Shown here one piece after another: positions 18,710 through 27,414 of a stretch of 48,281 bases of DNA (position 1 is its first letter; every line of letters begins with the position of its first letter). The stretch covers positions 1 to 48,281 of the forward strand of contig QIKY01000160.1 of assembly GCA_003233175.1 (NCBI GenBank). The letters run 5' to 3'. Both the position numbers and the translations under genes were made by a program. The notes beneath the pieces were generated by a model. That model was not told where the DNA came from, did not search any database, and worked only from the letters and a program-made list of their open reading frames with translations. Origin of the DNA: Planctomycetaceae bacterium (GTDB lineage Bacteria > Planctomycetota > Planctomycetia > Pirellulales > Pirellulaceae).

Positions 18710-19234
18710 TCAATTCTCGCTTTCTTCAGCGGCTGCGGCTTTTTTGGCCAGAGCGGGAACGGTGCGAAGAAACGCAATCACGTCCGTGATTTGTGATGCT
18801 TCGAGGGTTCGCCCCCAGGCTGGCATCAGCACCGACTTGCCAACCGACTCCCCGCCCTGCGAAATAACGGTTTGCAGTTGTTCGTCGTTCACGCGTTTCC
18901 AGAATGCTTCGTCGGCGAAATTGCGCGGCGGCGGGTCGAGCATCGCCGAATTGAAACCATCTCCTTGCCCTCCGGCGCCATGACAGATTTTGCAATAGTG
19001 ATCATAAACTTTCTTGCCGCGTGCTTGTGAGGCCGCGACGGAAGATTGTTGATCGTGACCCATGGCCAACTTCTGCATGACCGATGGCGGCTCAGAGATG
19101 GTCGGCGTCTGCTCATGAGGCCGGCAGCCGCTCAGCAGCCCTAGCAGGAACGCTGCAAACGTCGCGGCGCCCGCTACGTAAATCGGCCGCCGGCGTTGCC
19201 TGTTTTTTTTCGTGGCGGAAGGGAGTGGGCTCAC
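18710..19234 (-). CDS. Monohaem cytochrome c lipoprotein
   Basis: A 174-residue protein with a basic N-terminus, a hydrophobic helix near 19-35 and a lipobox-like LLSGC, so it is probably a lipid-anchored periplasmic protein. One haem site, CKICH, is followed by a cytochrome c domain, with Met of LMPAWG as the likely sixth ligand. A short Ala/Glu tail closes it. Its ATG overlaps the stop of the octahaem gene (ATGA at 19231-19234), which suggests coupled translation. It probably accepts electrons from the bc-type complex encoded upstream and passes them to a terminal oxidase located elsewhere. Confidence 0.9.
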   Translation of the reverse strand: MSPLPSATKKNRQRRRPIYVAGAATFAAFLLGLLSGCRPHEQTPTISEPPSVMQKLAMGHDQQSSVAASQARGKKVYDHYCKICHGAGGQGDGFNSAMLDPPPRNFADEAFWKRVNDEQLQTVISQGGESVGKSVLMPAWGRTLEASQITDVIAFLRTVPALAKKAAAAEESEN

Positions 19235-21600
19235 TTTTTCACCTGTCCGTTGTCGTTGTCGCTGTCGTTGCTGTCGCTGTCATTCTTCTTCTGGAATTGC
19301 GGATTTTTCAGGCTCAAAACAAACGCTGTTAGATCCAATATTTCCTGATCGCCCAAGCCCAGGTTCGGCTCAATCGTATCGGGCAGGATGGCCTGCGGGT
19401 TTTCGAGCCAGGCGTAAACCCATTCGCCCTTGAGTTTATCGCCGACCCAGGTTCCATGAGGGAATTCGGGCACTTGGGTGGTGAGGCTGGGGCCCACGTC
19501 GCCGCCAGTTCCGTTCACCTGATGGCAGGCCATGCAGCCCTTGGCCTGGAATAATGTTTTTCCTCGCGCGGCGTCGGCTTTGTCGCGGTTGCGTTTCCAG
19601 GCGGCGCCTAGGTCGGTGTCGACAAAAACATTCGCCATGTACTCCGACATCAGCCGCGATTCTTCATCGGGGAAATGAAAAATCGGCATCGCGATGGTGA
19701 GCATACGACGCATCGAGTAGGGTTGGTTTAGGTAGTGATAAAGCCACTCCCGATTCACCCGGTTCCCTTCGTAGGTGAGGTCGCTGGCCAACAGTTCTCC
19801 GGAACTGCGAATCTTATGGCACGACAGACAACGGTAATGCCGTTCGAGCTTGCCGAATTCGTCTTTAGGATCGAATACAGTCTGGGGACGCCGCGGCGCG
19901 TCGAAACGCTTCGAGGGCGCGCCAACCTCGCTCAGACTCATCAATGCGATGGCCAGGGCTTCAGTATCTTCGTCGGAAGGTTGGAAGTCGGGCATTTTGA
20001 GCGGATTCAAAGCGCCCACTTCGTTCAACGCCCAAACGAGCCAGTTGGCTTGCTTGGCCGTGGTTCCGCTGGGCAACGCGAGTTGCTTCTCCAAGACACC
20101 TGCTTTTTTGGCTTGTTCGAGCAGCCAGGCCAATCGTTCGCCTTCGGCGCCATCGGGCAGGGACTGCGAAGCGGAGAACGCCGATTTGGGTCGCAGGTTT
20201 TCCCAAATTGCGTCGGCCGGATCTTCACCCGGGTGTAACTCGAATTTGTGATGCAACGACCGGGGCGATTTCAGTTTCGTGTACAAGAAGTCGGGTGTGG
20301 TGCGAGGAACTTTTGCGTCGCCAAAAGTGAGTTGGTGTACCGGCGTGCTGCCGATGAAGGTCAGTTCGGGCGCGTCTCGCTTGGCCGGGTTTCCTTTGAG
20401 CTCATGACAGCCGGCGCAGTCCAACTCGGCGAACAGGCGTTTACCGAGCGCAATCTGTTGGGGCGTGCCTTTGGGCAACGCCGGCTCTTCCGCTTCGGCG
20501 TCTTGCAGATCGTAGTCGGTCCATTCCTCGATAGCGAACTGCGAGAGGTTGATGGCCTCTTTTTTGCTGAAATGATAGCCCGGCATTTTGGTGTGCGGCA
20601 GGAACGAATGCGGGTTTTGAAAGAACGCCACCAGCCATTTTTGGTTGATTTTGTTGCCGATTTTCATCAGGTTCGGCCCGATATGGCCGCCCACCGGGTT
20701 GTCGGCGTAGTCGAGTTTCGTGACATGGCAAACGATGCATTGCGACTCTCGGTAGATGTCGGCGCCGGTGTCGTAGTCGCCTTTGGGCTGAGGGGCGTTG
20801 TCGATTTTTTCGTCGCGGGCGGTCATCAGGAAAGCGGCCAATCCGTCGATCGCGCCGGAGGGCAACGGGTATTGCGGCATCTTGTGCTTCGGCAAGTATT
20901 TTCCGGGATCGGCAAGCCACTTGTGCAGCCATTTGCGCGTGACTTTACTGCCGACGGAATCGAGTTGAGGACCAACCTTTTCCGCAGCCAACGTTTCGCC
21001 CGTTTTGTGACAACCCACGCAGCCAAGTTCGCTGAGCAACTGCCGGCCGCGGTTCAGCACAGGCGCTTGGGGAACTTCTTCGTCGTGGTGACATTGGGTG
21101 CAAGTCGATTGAATGAAGTCGCCGGTGAGCAGCGGTTCGTCCCAAAACGGCACGCGTCCGTGCGCAGCTTCCTTGTCGGTGGCGCGGCCTTGTCCCTGAT
21201 GGCAAATCGTGCAGCCATACCTGTCGGCGGAATGATGCTGAAGAATATCGCCAGGATGCGCGGTCAGCGGCTGCGGCTGGTCTTGCATCGCGGGGTTATC
21301 GATTCCCACGTGGCAAGTGATACAGCGATCCACCTTGTCCCATTCCGGCAGAAAGGCTTGACGAATTTCGATCGGGTAATCCGACGCTTTCGCCGACGCG
21401 CCCTCTTTCGCGGAGGCTTCGTTCGCCGCCGTCGCCTTCACGGACAAAACATGGGCGAATTCCTGCTGGTGCGTTCGCCATTCGGCCGTGAAGTTCTCCT
21501 GGTACGCCGCCAACAGCAGCATTCCAAACGACGCCACGCTGGACAGCAACAGCACAACTTTCAGCCAACCGACGCGGTAGGTTTTTGGTCTATCCATCAT
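19231..21600 (-). CDS. Membrane-anchored octahaem cytochrome c
   Basis: This 789-residue protein has one N-terminal membrane helix (about 12-33) and eight CxxCH haem sites: CITCH, CTICH, CTQCH, CVGCH, CIVCH, CAGCH, CLSCH and CMACH. The segments between look like repeated monohaem-type cytochrome domains, each with a KMP- or MP-type loop (HKMPQYP, TKMPGYH, AMPIFHFP). The last 15 residues are an Asn/Ser/Asp run encoded by imperfect short repeats around 19247-19290. It sits between cytochrome b and the small cytochrome c, the position where a c1-like subunit would be expected, and likely replaces it. Two adjacent ATGs give alternative starts one codon apart. Confidence 0.92.
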   Translation of the reverse strand: MMDRPKTYRVGWLKVVLLLSSVASFGMLLLAAYQENFTAEWRTHQQEFAHVLSVKATAANEASAKEGASAKASDYPIEIRQAFLPEWDKVDRCITCHVGIDNPAMQDQPQPLTAHPGDILQHHSADRYGCTICHQGQGRATDKEAAHGRVPFWDEPLLTGDFIQSTCTQCHHDEEVPQAPVLNRGRQLLSELGCVGCHKTGETLAAEKVGPQLDSVGSKVTRKWLHKWLADPGKYLPKHKMPQYPLPSGAIDGLAAFLMTARDEKIDNAPQPKGDYDTGADIYRESQCIVCHVTKLDYADNPVGGHIGPNLMKIGNKINQKWLVAFFQNPHSFLPHTKMPGYHFSKKEAINLSQFAIEEWTDYDLQDAEAEEPALPKGTPQQIALGKRLFAELDCAGCHELKGNPAKRDAPELTFIGSTPVHQLTFGDAKVPRTTPDFLYTKLKSPRSLHHKFELHPGEDPADAIWENLRPKSAFSASQSLPDGAEGERLAWLLEQAKKAGVLEKQLALPSGTTAKQANWLVWALNEVGALNPLKMPDFQPSDEDTEALAIALMSLSEVGAPSKRFDAPRRPQTVFDPKDEFGKLERHYRCLSCHKIRSSGELLASDLTYEGNRVNREWLYHYLNQPYSMRRMLTIAMPIFHFPDEESRLMSEYMANVFVDTDLGAAWKRNRDKADAARGKTLFQAKGCMACHQVNGTGGDVGPSLTTQVPEFPHGTWVGDKLKGEWVYAWLENPQAILPDTIEPNLGLGDQEILDLTAFVLSLKNPQFQKKNDSDSNDSDNDNGQVKK

Positions 21601-21669
21601 TTCCCATTACGTTCAAATTGAATCCGCCGCCTGAGGACCGTTCGACGAATTAATTGTTCAATTTCACTT

Positions 21670-21716
21670 GTACGATGGCCCTGAAAGGCCATCGTACGAC
21701 AGTAATTTCTCGAACG
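21670..21716. repeat. Palindromic repeat, family C copy with tail
   Basis: GTACGATGGCC and GGCCATCGTAC form a perfect 11-base stem around a 6-base loop at 21670-21697, followed by GACAGTAATTTCTCGAACG. It fills the gap between cytochrome b and the octahaem gene. The tail and one arm are the same 30-base segment found at the start codon of the BatA-like gene. Confidence 0.85.
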
Positions 21717-21720
21717 CTCT

Positions 21721-23376
21721 TTAATGCACGGGCCAATCGCTATGTGACCAGTAAAAACCCCAGTTCGGTCCGCGATACACGGTCGCGAAATAAGTCAGAA
21801 TCGCGAACGCGACCAAAAAGCAGGTGAACACGGCCAACGCGCCCATTCTGGTGGAATTGGTTTGTTTCGTCACTGCGAACGACCATCCCATGAAAAGGGC
21901 CAGCAGCACCGTTCCAGGATTGACCAAGGTGATCATCAACTGCGGGATGTTTGGAAACCAGGAGCGCAGCCAACCAAAATTGATCGTAAACGCCAATATT
22001 CCCACCACCGAGCAGGTTGTCATCAAGGCCGTCAGCAGGCACACGCGCCGCCCGCGCCGCCCGCTGAACCAGACGCCGCTGTTTTCTTTTTCGCGGTCCA
22101 GATACGGCACCAGCATTAAACCCAGCACCACGATCGTGGGAATTCCCACACCGCCCATGAACGCCGAATAGCTGACCAACTCCTGCAAGCCCAAAAAGTA
22201 CCACGGCGCCTTGGCCGGGTTTTCCGGCACCGCAGGGTTAGCGTGTTCCTTCAAAGGGGCGTCGAAACAATGGGCCAGACAAAGAATGACGAAAAAGGTC
22301 ATCATGCTCAACGCCGCGATGGCGTAGATCGCATTCGGCCAGGTGGGAACCGTATTGGCCATCGAGCGGTCGACGGCGGGCGTTCGGCCGCGCACGACCG
22401 CCATCAGGCCGTACGTCTTGGCGGAGCCGCCCGCACCGGGTGGAGCTTCAAGAGCCGCCGCCTGTGCAGCCGCGCCCGGATCTCCACTCTCGGCGCTTTG
22501 CTGGCCACTTTCAAGATCTGTACTTTCCGGCGGTTTGGCCAAACCGCCGTCTTTGCGAATTCGCCAAAAATGCACAACCAGAAAAATGCACATCACCACC
22601 GGCAGCACGACAACGTGCAGCACGTAAAAGCGAATCAGCGCTTCTTCGCCAACCTGATTGGCGCCCAGCATGAGCCGCTTGATTAAACCGCCGATGTCGA
22701 ACCACGACGTGACACCCAAGGCGTCGGTCAATTCTCGGGGCGATTCGGCGATCTCGGAGCCAATCGTGACGGCCCAATACGCGAGTTGGTCCCAGGGCAA
22801 TAAATACCCGGTGAAGCTCAACATGAGCGTCAGCACGAACAGAATCATGCCGATCACCCAGTTAAACCGCCGCGGCCCTTTATACGCCGCCGTGTAAAAC
22901 GCGCGGGCCATGTGCAGAATGACGGCCAACACCATCGCATGCGCCGACCAACGATGAATGTTGCGCATGAAACGCCCAGTCGGAACGATATAATGGATTT
23001 CCTTCATCGAATCGTAAGCCTGAGCGGTCGACGGCTTGTAATAAACCATCAGCGCGACGCCCGTCACGACTAACAGAAAGAACAGCACCAGCGTGATCAC
23101 GCCCAGCCCGAACGTCGTCCTGACATGCAACGCATGTCGGTTAATACGGGTCGGCAAAATGTGCAGGAACACATTGTTGAAAACCGCCTGCGACGCGGCC
23201 CGGTCGGAAGTCGGCCGGCCGTGCCGCACGGCCGATTCGAAAAACTGCTGCGGGGTCGACAAAAGGTTCGTCCAGAGTTCGCGTAACGCGCCGGACGCCA
23301 CCACCTGCCCCGCTTCGCCAGGGCGTTGTGAGTCGCTCTCGTTGTGTTGCATCGGTTCGTTCGATTCCGTTGCCAT
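21721..23376 (-). CDS. Cytochrome b of a bc-type complex (full-length, N-terminally extended)
   Basis: This 551-residue membrane protein combines the cytochrome b and subunit IV parts in one chain. An N-terminal soluble extension of about 85 residues precedes the first helix (GVITLVLFFLLVVTGVAL). Haem-b histidines are expected in HRWSAHAMVLAVILHMA and in YVLHVVVLPVVMCIFLVVHFW. The motif GYLLPWDQLAYWA is present. In the C-terminal half the quinol-site PEWY motif reads APWYFLGLQEL, so the usual Glu position is changed. A Gly/Ala/Ser-rich linker of about 60 residues joins the halves. ATG 23376 is taken as start; an in-frame TTG lies 27 bases upstream and ATG 23352 is also possible. It transfers electrons from quinol to high- and low-potential chains. 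Confidence 0.93.
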   Translation of the reverse strand: MATESNEPMQHNESDSQRPGEAGQVVASGALRELWTNLLSTPQQFFESAVRHGRPTSDRAASQAVFNNVFLHILPTRINRHALHVRTTFGLGVITLVLFFLLVVTGVALMVYYKPSTAQAYDSMKEIHYIVPTGRFMRNIHRWSAHAMVLAVILHMARAFYTAAYKGPRRFNWVIGMILFVLTLMLSFTGYLLPWDQLAYWAVTIGSEIAESPRELTDALGVTSWFDIGGLIKRLMLGANQVGEEALIRFYVLHVVVLPVVMCIFLVVHFWRIRKDGGLAKPPESTDLESGQQSAESGDPGAAAQAAALEAPPGAGGSAKTYGLMAVVRGRTPAVDRSMANTVPTWPNAIYAIAALSMMTFFVILCLAHCFDAPLKEHANPAVPENPAKAPWYFLGLQELVSYSAFMGGVGIPTIVVLGLMLVPYLDREKENSGVWFSGRRGRRVCLLTALMTTCSVVGILAFTINFGWLRSWFPNIPQLMITLVNPGTVLLALFMGWSFAVTKQTNSTRMGALAVFTCFLVAFAILTYFATVYRGPNWGFYWSHSDWPVH

Positions 23377-23459
23377 AAAAACAGTTGTATAAATTATCGT
23401 CAAGCCGGAGGCTTGTTAGCCATGAGCCGCTGATCGGCACAACTACACTTCCGGCGCAA

Positions 23460-23945
23460 CTACACTTTCAGTCTTACATCGCTTCCTACTTCTTTGTCAT
23501 GATCGACCACCAGTTGGCCATCGGCGGAAATCGAAAGCTCCAAGTGCAGCAGCGGCTTCGGCGCGGGCCCCTTGGTCACTTTTCCTTCCGCATCGAAGCG
23601 GCTGCCGTGGCAAGGACAAAAAAAGCTGCCGTCCTCCTGCTTCGCCACCACGCAGCCCAAATGCGTGCATACCGCTGAAATGACATAGAGCCCTTTGTCG
23701 TCGGAAAAAACCCATAATCTTTCCTTGGGCTCGGGCGTGATCGAAATGCCTTTGAATGCACTCACCGGGCCAAGCTTCACGCGACGGCTCGATTCCGGAA
23801 AGGCCCACGGCGATGGCAGCCGCAAAGCTCCCAATAGCGCCAGGAAAATCGTCGCGATTGCCGACCACGCCGCCGCCAAACCCAAAAAATCGCGACGCTC
23901 TCGCGGCTGCTGGAACCTCGGAGTCGATTTCAAATCAGTGCTCAT
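23460..23945 (-). CDS. Rieske 2Fe-2S protein
   Basis: A 161-residue Rieske subunit with an N-terminal membrane anchor near residues 20-43 and the cluster boxes CTHLGC and CPCHGSRF, which supply two Cys and two His ligands. GPAPKPLLHLEL after the second box is the usual proline-loop region. ATG 23945 overlaps the stop of the upstream flavoprotein gene (ATGA at 23942-23945) and is preferred over a longer frame with no family similarity. It takes an electron from quinol in the cytochrome b complex and hands it to the c-type haems. Confidence 0.95.
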   Translation of the reverse strand: MSTDLKSTPRFQQPRERRDFLGLAAAWSAIATIFLALLGALRLPSPWAFPESSRRVKLGPVSAFKGISITPEPKERLWVFSDDKGLYVISAVCTHLGCVVAKQEDGSFFCPCHGSRFDAEGKVTKGPAPKPLLHLELSISADGQLVVDHDKEVGSDVRLKV

Positions 23946-25927
23946 ACGCCACTCTCTATCTTCCACGTTGATTGCACATTGATTCGCTCCATCGTGACCG
24001 CTCCGACGGGGCAACGCTCGACGCACAAAGCACAGCGAATGCACTTTGTTTCGTCTTTGATAATGGTGGAAAACAGCGAAAGGTCTTCGCCGTCTAACTG
24101 CGCGGCCAACGTTTGATCAAACAGCGGGTCGCCCGACAACCGGTCGAGCGAAACCAACTCCAGGCACAACTCAGGACAAACATCGGCGCAGCCGCCGCAC
24201 AAGATGCATTTATCGGAATCGAAAATTGTGTTCACGCCGCAGTCCAAACAGCGGCAGCCCTCGCACATGGCTTGCGGCGTATCATAGCCGATTTCGACGA
24301 TTGCCAGCGGGTCTTTGTTGCGTTGGTCGGGGCTCAGGGTCGGCACGGGCGACCGTTTGAGTTTTTCGTAATCCGGCTCCCGCATGTAATCGGGAATTTC
24401 CAAATGCACGAGTTCGACATCTTCGACCAGCCGCTGCTGGCGAACAAATTCGAACACCTTGCGGGCCACCTGCTTGCCGCTGGCGACGGCGTCGATCAGC
24501 AGTTTGGGGCCGTAAGCGATATCGCCGGCCATGAATACGTCGTCGGCGGTGGTTCGCATCGTGGCGGCATCGTAACGGGGCAGGCCGCGCTCGGTGAGCG
24601 CAATGTCGGAGGCGTCTTCCAGGAAGGAAACATCGGGGCGTTGCCCGATCGACCAAAGTACGCAATCGGCTTCGATAGTGGTTAAATCGGATTCGTCGAA
24701 CTTGGGCGAGAAACGGCCTTGCTCATCGAATACCTGTAGGCAGCGCTGAAAAACAATGCCGGTAACGCGGCCTTCCGCATTTCGGAGGATTTCCTTCGGC
24801 CCCACGCCATGATGCCGGACGACGCCCTCTTCATCGCCTTCAATGATTTCCAAATCGTCGGCGGGCAACGCTTCCAAACTCTCCAGACTGCAAAGATGCA
24901 CCAACTCGACACCCGCCTTGCGCAGCGCCGTGCGGGAAACATCCACTCCAGTTTGACGGGCGACCGTTCGAGCAACGTCGTACGCGACATTGCCGCCGCC
25001 AATCACGACCACCTTGCCGGCAACCTCCGTTTGCTTTCCCAAGGCCACGTCGCGCAGAAACTCGATCCCTCCCAAAACGCCTTCGCCCTCTCCGCCCGGT
25101 ATTGGCGCCGAACGCGAATGTTTCAAGCCAATCGCGATAATCGTGGCTTGATATTGCGAGCGAATCTCGGCCAGCGCGATGTCGACTCCCACCTGGGTGT
25201 TGCAAATGAACTCCACGCCCAAGGCGCGAATGAAGTCGACTTCAGCTTCAATCAATTCGTTGGGCAGCCGGTATTTGGGAATGCCCACCGCCAACATGCC
25301 GGCCGGCACGGGCTCCATTTCAAAAATCGTGGGGCGAAAACCCATCAGCGCCAAATCATGAGCGGCCGCCAATCCGGCCGGGCCTGAACCAATGATGGCG
25401 ACTTTTTCTCCCGTGGCGTTATTTGAGGCGCCTTTCGAGATGCTGCCGGGCGTTTGCCCTTTCGAGACGCCGGCGGGCGTTTGTTGGTCGTCGAGAAACG
25501 AGCGGTAGGCGGCCAACTCCTCGCCGCGCGAACTGCGTTTGGATGCATGTGTAAACAGACGGCGAAGCAAACTGAGCGGATTGCCGCTTTTCTTTTCGGT
25601 CTGTTCGTCATCCTGTTCGGCGCGTCTGTTTTTCTGCTCGGCGCAGCCGTCAAATTGATCAGCCACGAACCGCTTCAGTGCGCGAATGGAAACCGCTTCG
25701 TCCACATCGCCGCGCCGGCAAGCCGCTTCACAGGGCGCCCCGCAAACACGACCACAAATCGAGGCCAGAGGATTCGGCCCGCGGGCAATCAAATAGGCGT
25801 CTTCAAACTGCCCGTTTGCTATGGCCCGCACATAACCTCGCGCATCGGTATGCACCGGGCAGGCTTCCTGGCAATTGATCTGCTTTTGCCAATACTCCGG
25901 CGTGGGAACTTCAACGCGGTACTGCAT
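23942..25927 (-). CDS. FAD/NAD(P) oxidoreductase with 4Fe-4S domains (GltD/NfnB-like)
   Basis: This 661-residue protein has the layout of the small subunit of glutamate synthase and relatives. An N-terminal Fe-S domain shows CQEACPVHTDARGYV and CGRVCGAPCEAACRRG. A charged linker follows. Then come FAD binding (VAIIGSGPAGLAAAHDLALMG), NAD(P) binding (VVVIGGGNVAYDVA) and a final FAD motif (DDVFMAGDIAYGPKLLIDA). An extra C-terminal part holds a cysteine-rich stretch and two ferredoxin-like clusters (CILCGGCADVCPELC and CIRCALCVERCPVG). ATG 25927 gives the family-like N-terminus MQYRVEVPTPEYW; the longer frame has no similarity. Translational overlap with the Rieske gene suggests that it feeds or drains electrons at the bc-type complex. 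The direction and nucleotide preference are unknown. Confidence 0.9.
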   Translation of the reverse strand: MQYRVEVPTPEYWQKQINCQEACPVHTDARGYVRAIANGQFEDAYLIARGPNPLASICGRVCGAPCEAACRRGDVDEAVSIRALKRFVADQFDGCAEQKNRRAEQDDEQTEKKSGNPLSLLRRLFTHASKRSSRGEELAAYRSFLDDQQTPAGVSKGQTPGSISKGASNNATGEKVAIIGSGPAGLAAAHDLALMGFRPTIFEMEPVPAGMLAVGIPKYRLPNELIEAEVDFIRALGVEFICNTQVGVDIALAEIRSQYQATIIAIGLKHSRSAPIPGGEGEGVLGGIEFLRDVALGKQTEVAGKVVVIGGGNVAYDVARTVARQTGVDVSRTALRKAGVELVHLCSLESLEALPADDLEIIEGDEEGVVRHHGVGPKEILRNAEGRVTGIVFQRCLQVFDEQGRFSPKFDESDLTTIEADCVLWSIGQRPDVSFLEDASDIALTERGLPRYDAATMRTTADDVFMAGDIAYGPKLLIDAVASGKQVARKVFEFVRQQRLVEDVELVHLEIPDYMREPDYEKLKRSPVPTLSPDQRNKDPLAIVEIGYDTPQAMCEGCRCLDCGVNTIFDSDKCILCGGCADVCPELCLELVSLDRLSGDPLFDQTLAAQLDGEDLSLFSTIIKDETKCIRCALCVERCPVGAVTMERINVQSTWKIESGV

Positions 25928-26040
25928 GAGGAAGCCTACGTGAGAGCGAAGAAAAGCATGCATGACCTCTCGCCGCACGTGCCGAAACGCACAGCGGCGA
26001 GAGAAAGGAGAGCAACTGCTAGTGAGGCGGCAACGGCCGT

Positions 26041-26667
26041 CTACCGCCGCCGGCTCAACGAGAAATCCTGCTCCGTTTCGCCGCCTGCCGTTACGGTTAC
26101 TTCGGCCTTCTTCGATCGCAGCTTCTTGGACTTCGTGTACCACGTTTTCAGCGTGTATTTTCCGGGCGGCACGTTTTTAATCTCATAAACGCCGTCTTTG
26201 TCGACCACCGCGAAAAACGGGTTCTGCAAAACTACAATATGCCCTTCCATTTCTGGATGCACATTGCAAAGCAACACGATTTCGCCCAGTTTGCTGAACG
26301 TGACGTTCTTTGAAGCGCCCTTTCCCCAAGTGCCGAGGTTGCGAGTGGAATACCCTTTACCCCGAGGCCAAAACACGTTGTGCAGAATGGGGTCGCTGTT
26401 CAAGAAACGCACCGTTGTGCCCTTAACAATCGGCAAAACGGCGGGAGTGAACGAAAGTTTGATTTGATCCATCTCGGCCGGATCTTTCGGCGGCGCCCAC
26501 TCTCCCGGAACCTGTTCAAGATAGACCAGCACATTCTCAGGGCTCCTCACGCCACTGACGGAAATGCTGCCCTTGATCGCGCCTGTGTCGCCATTGGCAG
26601 CCAAGGCCTGCGCCACAACGGCAATCGCAAGCGCGAAAACGGATACCGACATTACGTTGCGAATCAT
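26041..26667 (-). CDS. Secreted cupredoxin-like protein with regulatory-like C-domain
   Basis: A 208-residue exported protein. The signal peptide (NVMSVSVFALAIAVVAQALAANG) is followed by a plastocyanin-like domain with potential type 1 copper ligands: His in PILHNVFWP, then Cys, His and Met of LLCNVHPEME. The remainder (NPFFAVVDKDGVYEIKNVPPGKYTL) looks like a carboxypeptidase-regulatory-type beta domain. ATG 26667 has GGGAG ahead of it. It is the first gene of the respiratory cluster and may carry electrons in the periplasm or bind the cluster. The CxxHxxM spacing is tighter than in classical plastocyanin, so copper binding is inferred, not certain. Confidence 0.85.
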   Translation of the reverse strand: MIRNVMSVSVFALAIAVVAQALAANGDTGAIKGSISVSGVRSPENVLVYLEQVPGEWAPPKDPAEMDQIKLSFTPAVLPIVKGTTVRFLNSDPILHNVFWPRGKGYSTRNLGTWGKGASKNVTFSKLGEIVLLCNVHPEMEGHIVVLQNPFFAVVDKDGVYEIKNVPPGKYTLKTWYTKSKKLRSKKAEVTVTAGGETEQDFSLSRRR

Positions 26668-27121
26668 GTTCGTTCTCCCATTCAAAAGTTTAGTATATCC
26701 GCCCGGATTTTTTTCACCAGGAACAAGAAGTTGTTGCGTTTGCCCCATTGGATGGCGAACAAGTGCGATTTCTTCTTGAGGGGGTGCAAAATAAATCAGG
26801 ACGGCAACGCCGCGCGTATCGTCTATTTCAGACGAAACGGTGAGTTTTGCTGCGAGCGCCTTTCAGCACTCGTCGAAAACGCTCCCTTTCTGCTTCTGAT
26901 GGAGTCTTTGGTTTATAAGGCCTTTGATGCGGCCGGGCAAGTCCGCAATACAAGTCCTGAAAGACGCCGTTGGGGCATTCGCGAAGCCAACTCCTGACTT
27001 TCATGAAATTGGCCGTCGCGAAGAGTTGGATTGCTCATCAACTCCAACAAGCGATCCAACAAGCGAAATTGAAGAACGGCGTCAAACGTTTTGTTCTCCG
27101 GTTCCTGACTCTTCCCCTTCG

Positions 27122-27214
27122 TGCTCTTCGCGTCGCTTCGTGGTGAAATTGGTCGTTCGGCGGTATTGAAAATCGTTTGGCCAGATAGGTTCACCACGAA
27201 GAGCGCGAAGAGCA
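27122..27214. repeat. Inverted repeat pair
   Basis: The left arm TGCTCTTCGCG TCG CTTCGTGGTGAA (27122-27147) matches the reverse complement of TTCACCACGAAGAGCGCGAAGAGCA (27190-27214) apart from a few central bases, with a 42-base spacer. The arms could pair into a large hairpin. Confidence 0.8.
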
Positions 27215-27281
27215 GGAAGCATGGAATGCAACGATCTCTCCACGCCGCGTACGCCTGAACACGCAAACCCGAGGTGTGCTC

Positions 27282-27299
27282 ACGGTCTTCGAAGACCGT
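27282..27299. repeat. 18-base perfect palindrome
   Basis: ACGGTCTTCGAAGACCGT reads the same on both strands. It lies 116 bases ahead of the DUF2062 gene. It could be a dimeric regulator site or a short hairpin; no nearby regulator is known to use it. Confidence 0.6.
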
Positions 27300-27414
27300 T
27301 GGGGCTATGGCAGGTTTACCAGAAGGCGCGTTCTGTCGCGGGTGACACAACGACCGCTCGCTTGGTAAGATACTGGCGATCATAAACACAGCCAGCAAGG
27401 GCGAGACACTGCTG

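Larger units (their letters stand above)
26668..27414. other. Intergenic region with inverted repeats, no confident gene
   Basis: These 747 bases separate divergently transcribed genes. A minus-strand frame (26913-27677) runs through them but overlaps the DUF2062 gene and has no recognisable domain. The region holds an inverted repeat with arms at 27122-27147 and 27190-27214 and an 18-base perfect palindrome at 27282-27299. The plain sequence around 26930-27110 may be a decayed gene, but I cannot name it. Confidence 0.5.

Noticed and set aside
20248-21621. Long frame antisense to the octahaem cytochrome
   Set aside because: The opposite strand encodes eight CxxCH motifs in a continuous protein; the antisense frame has no motif or ribosome site.
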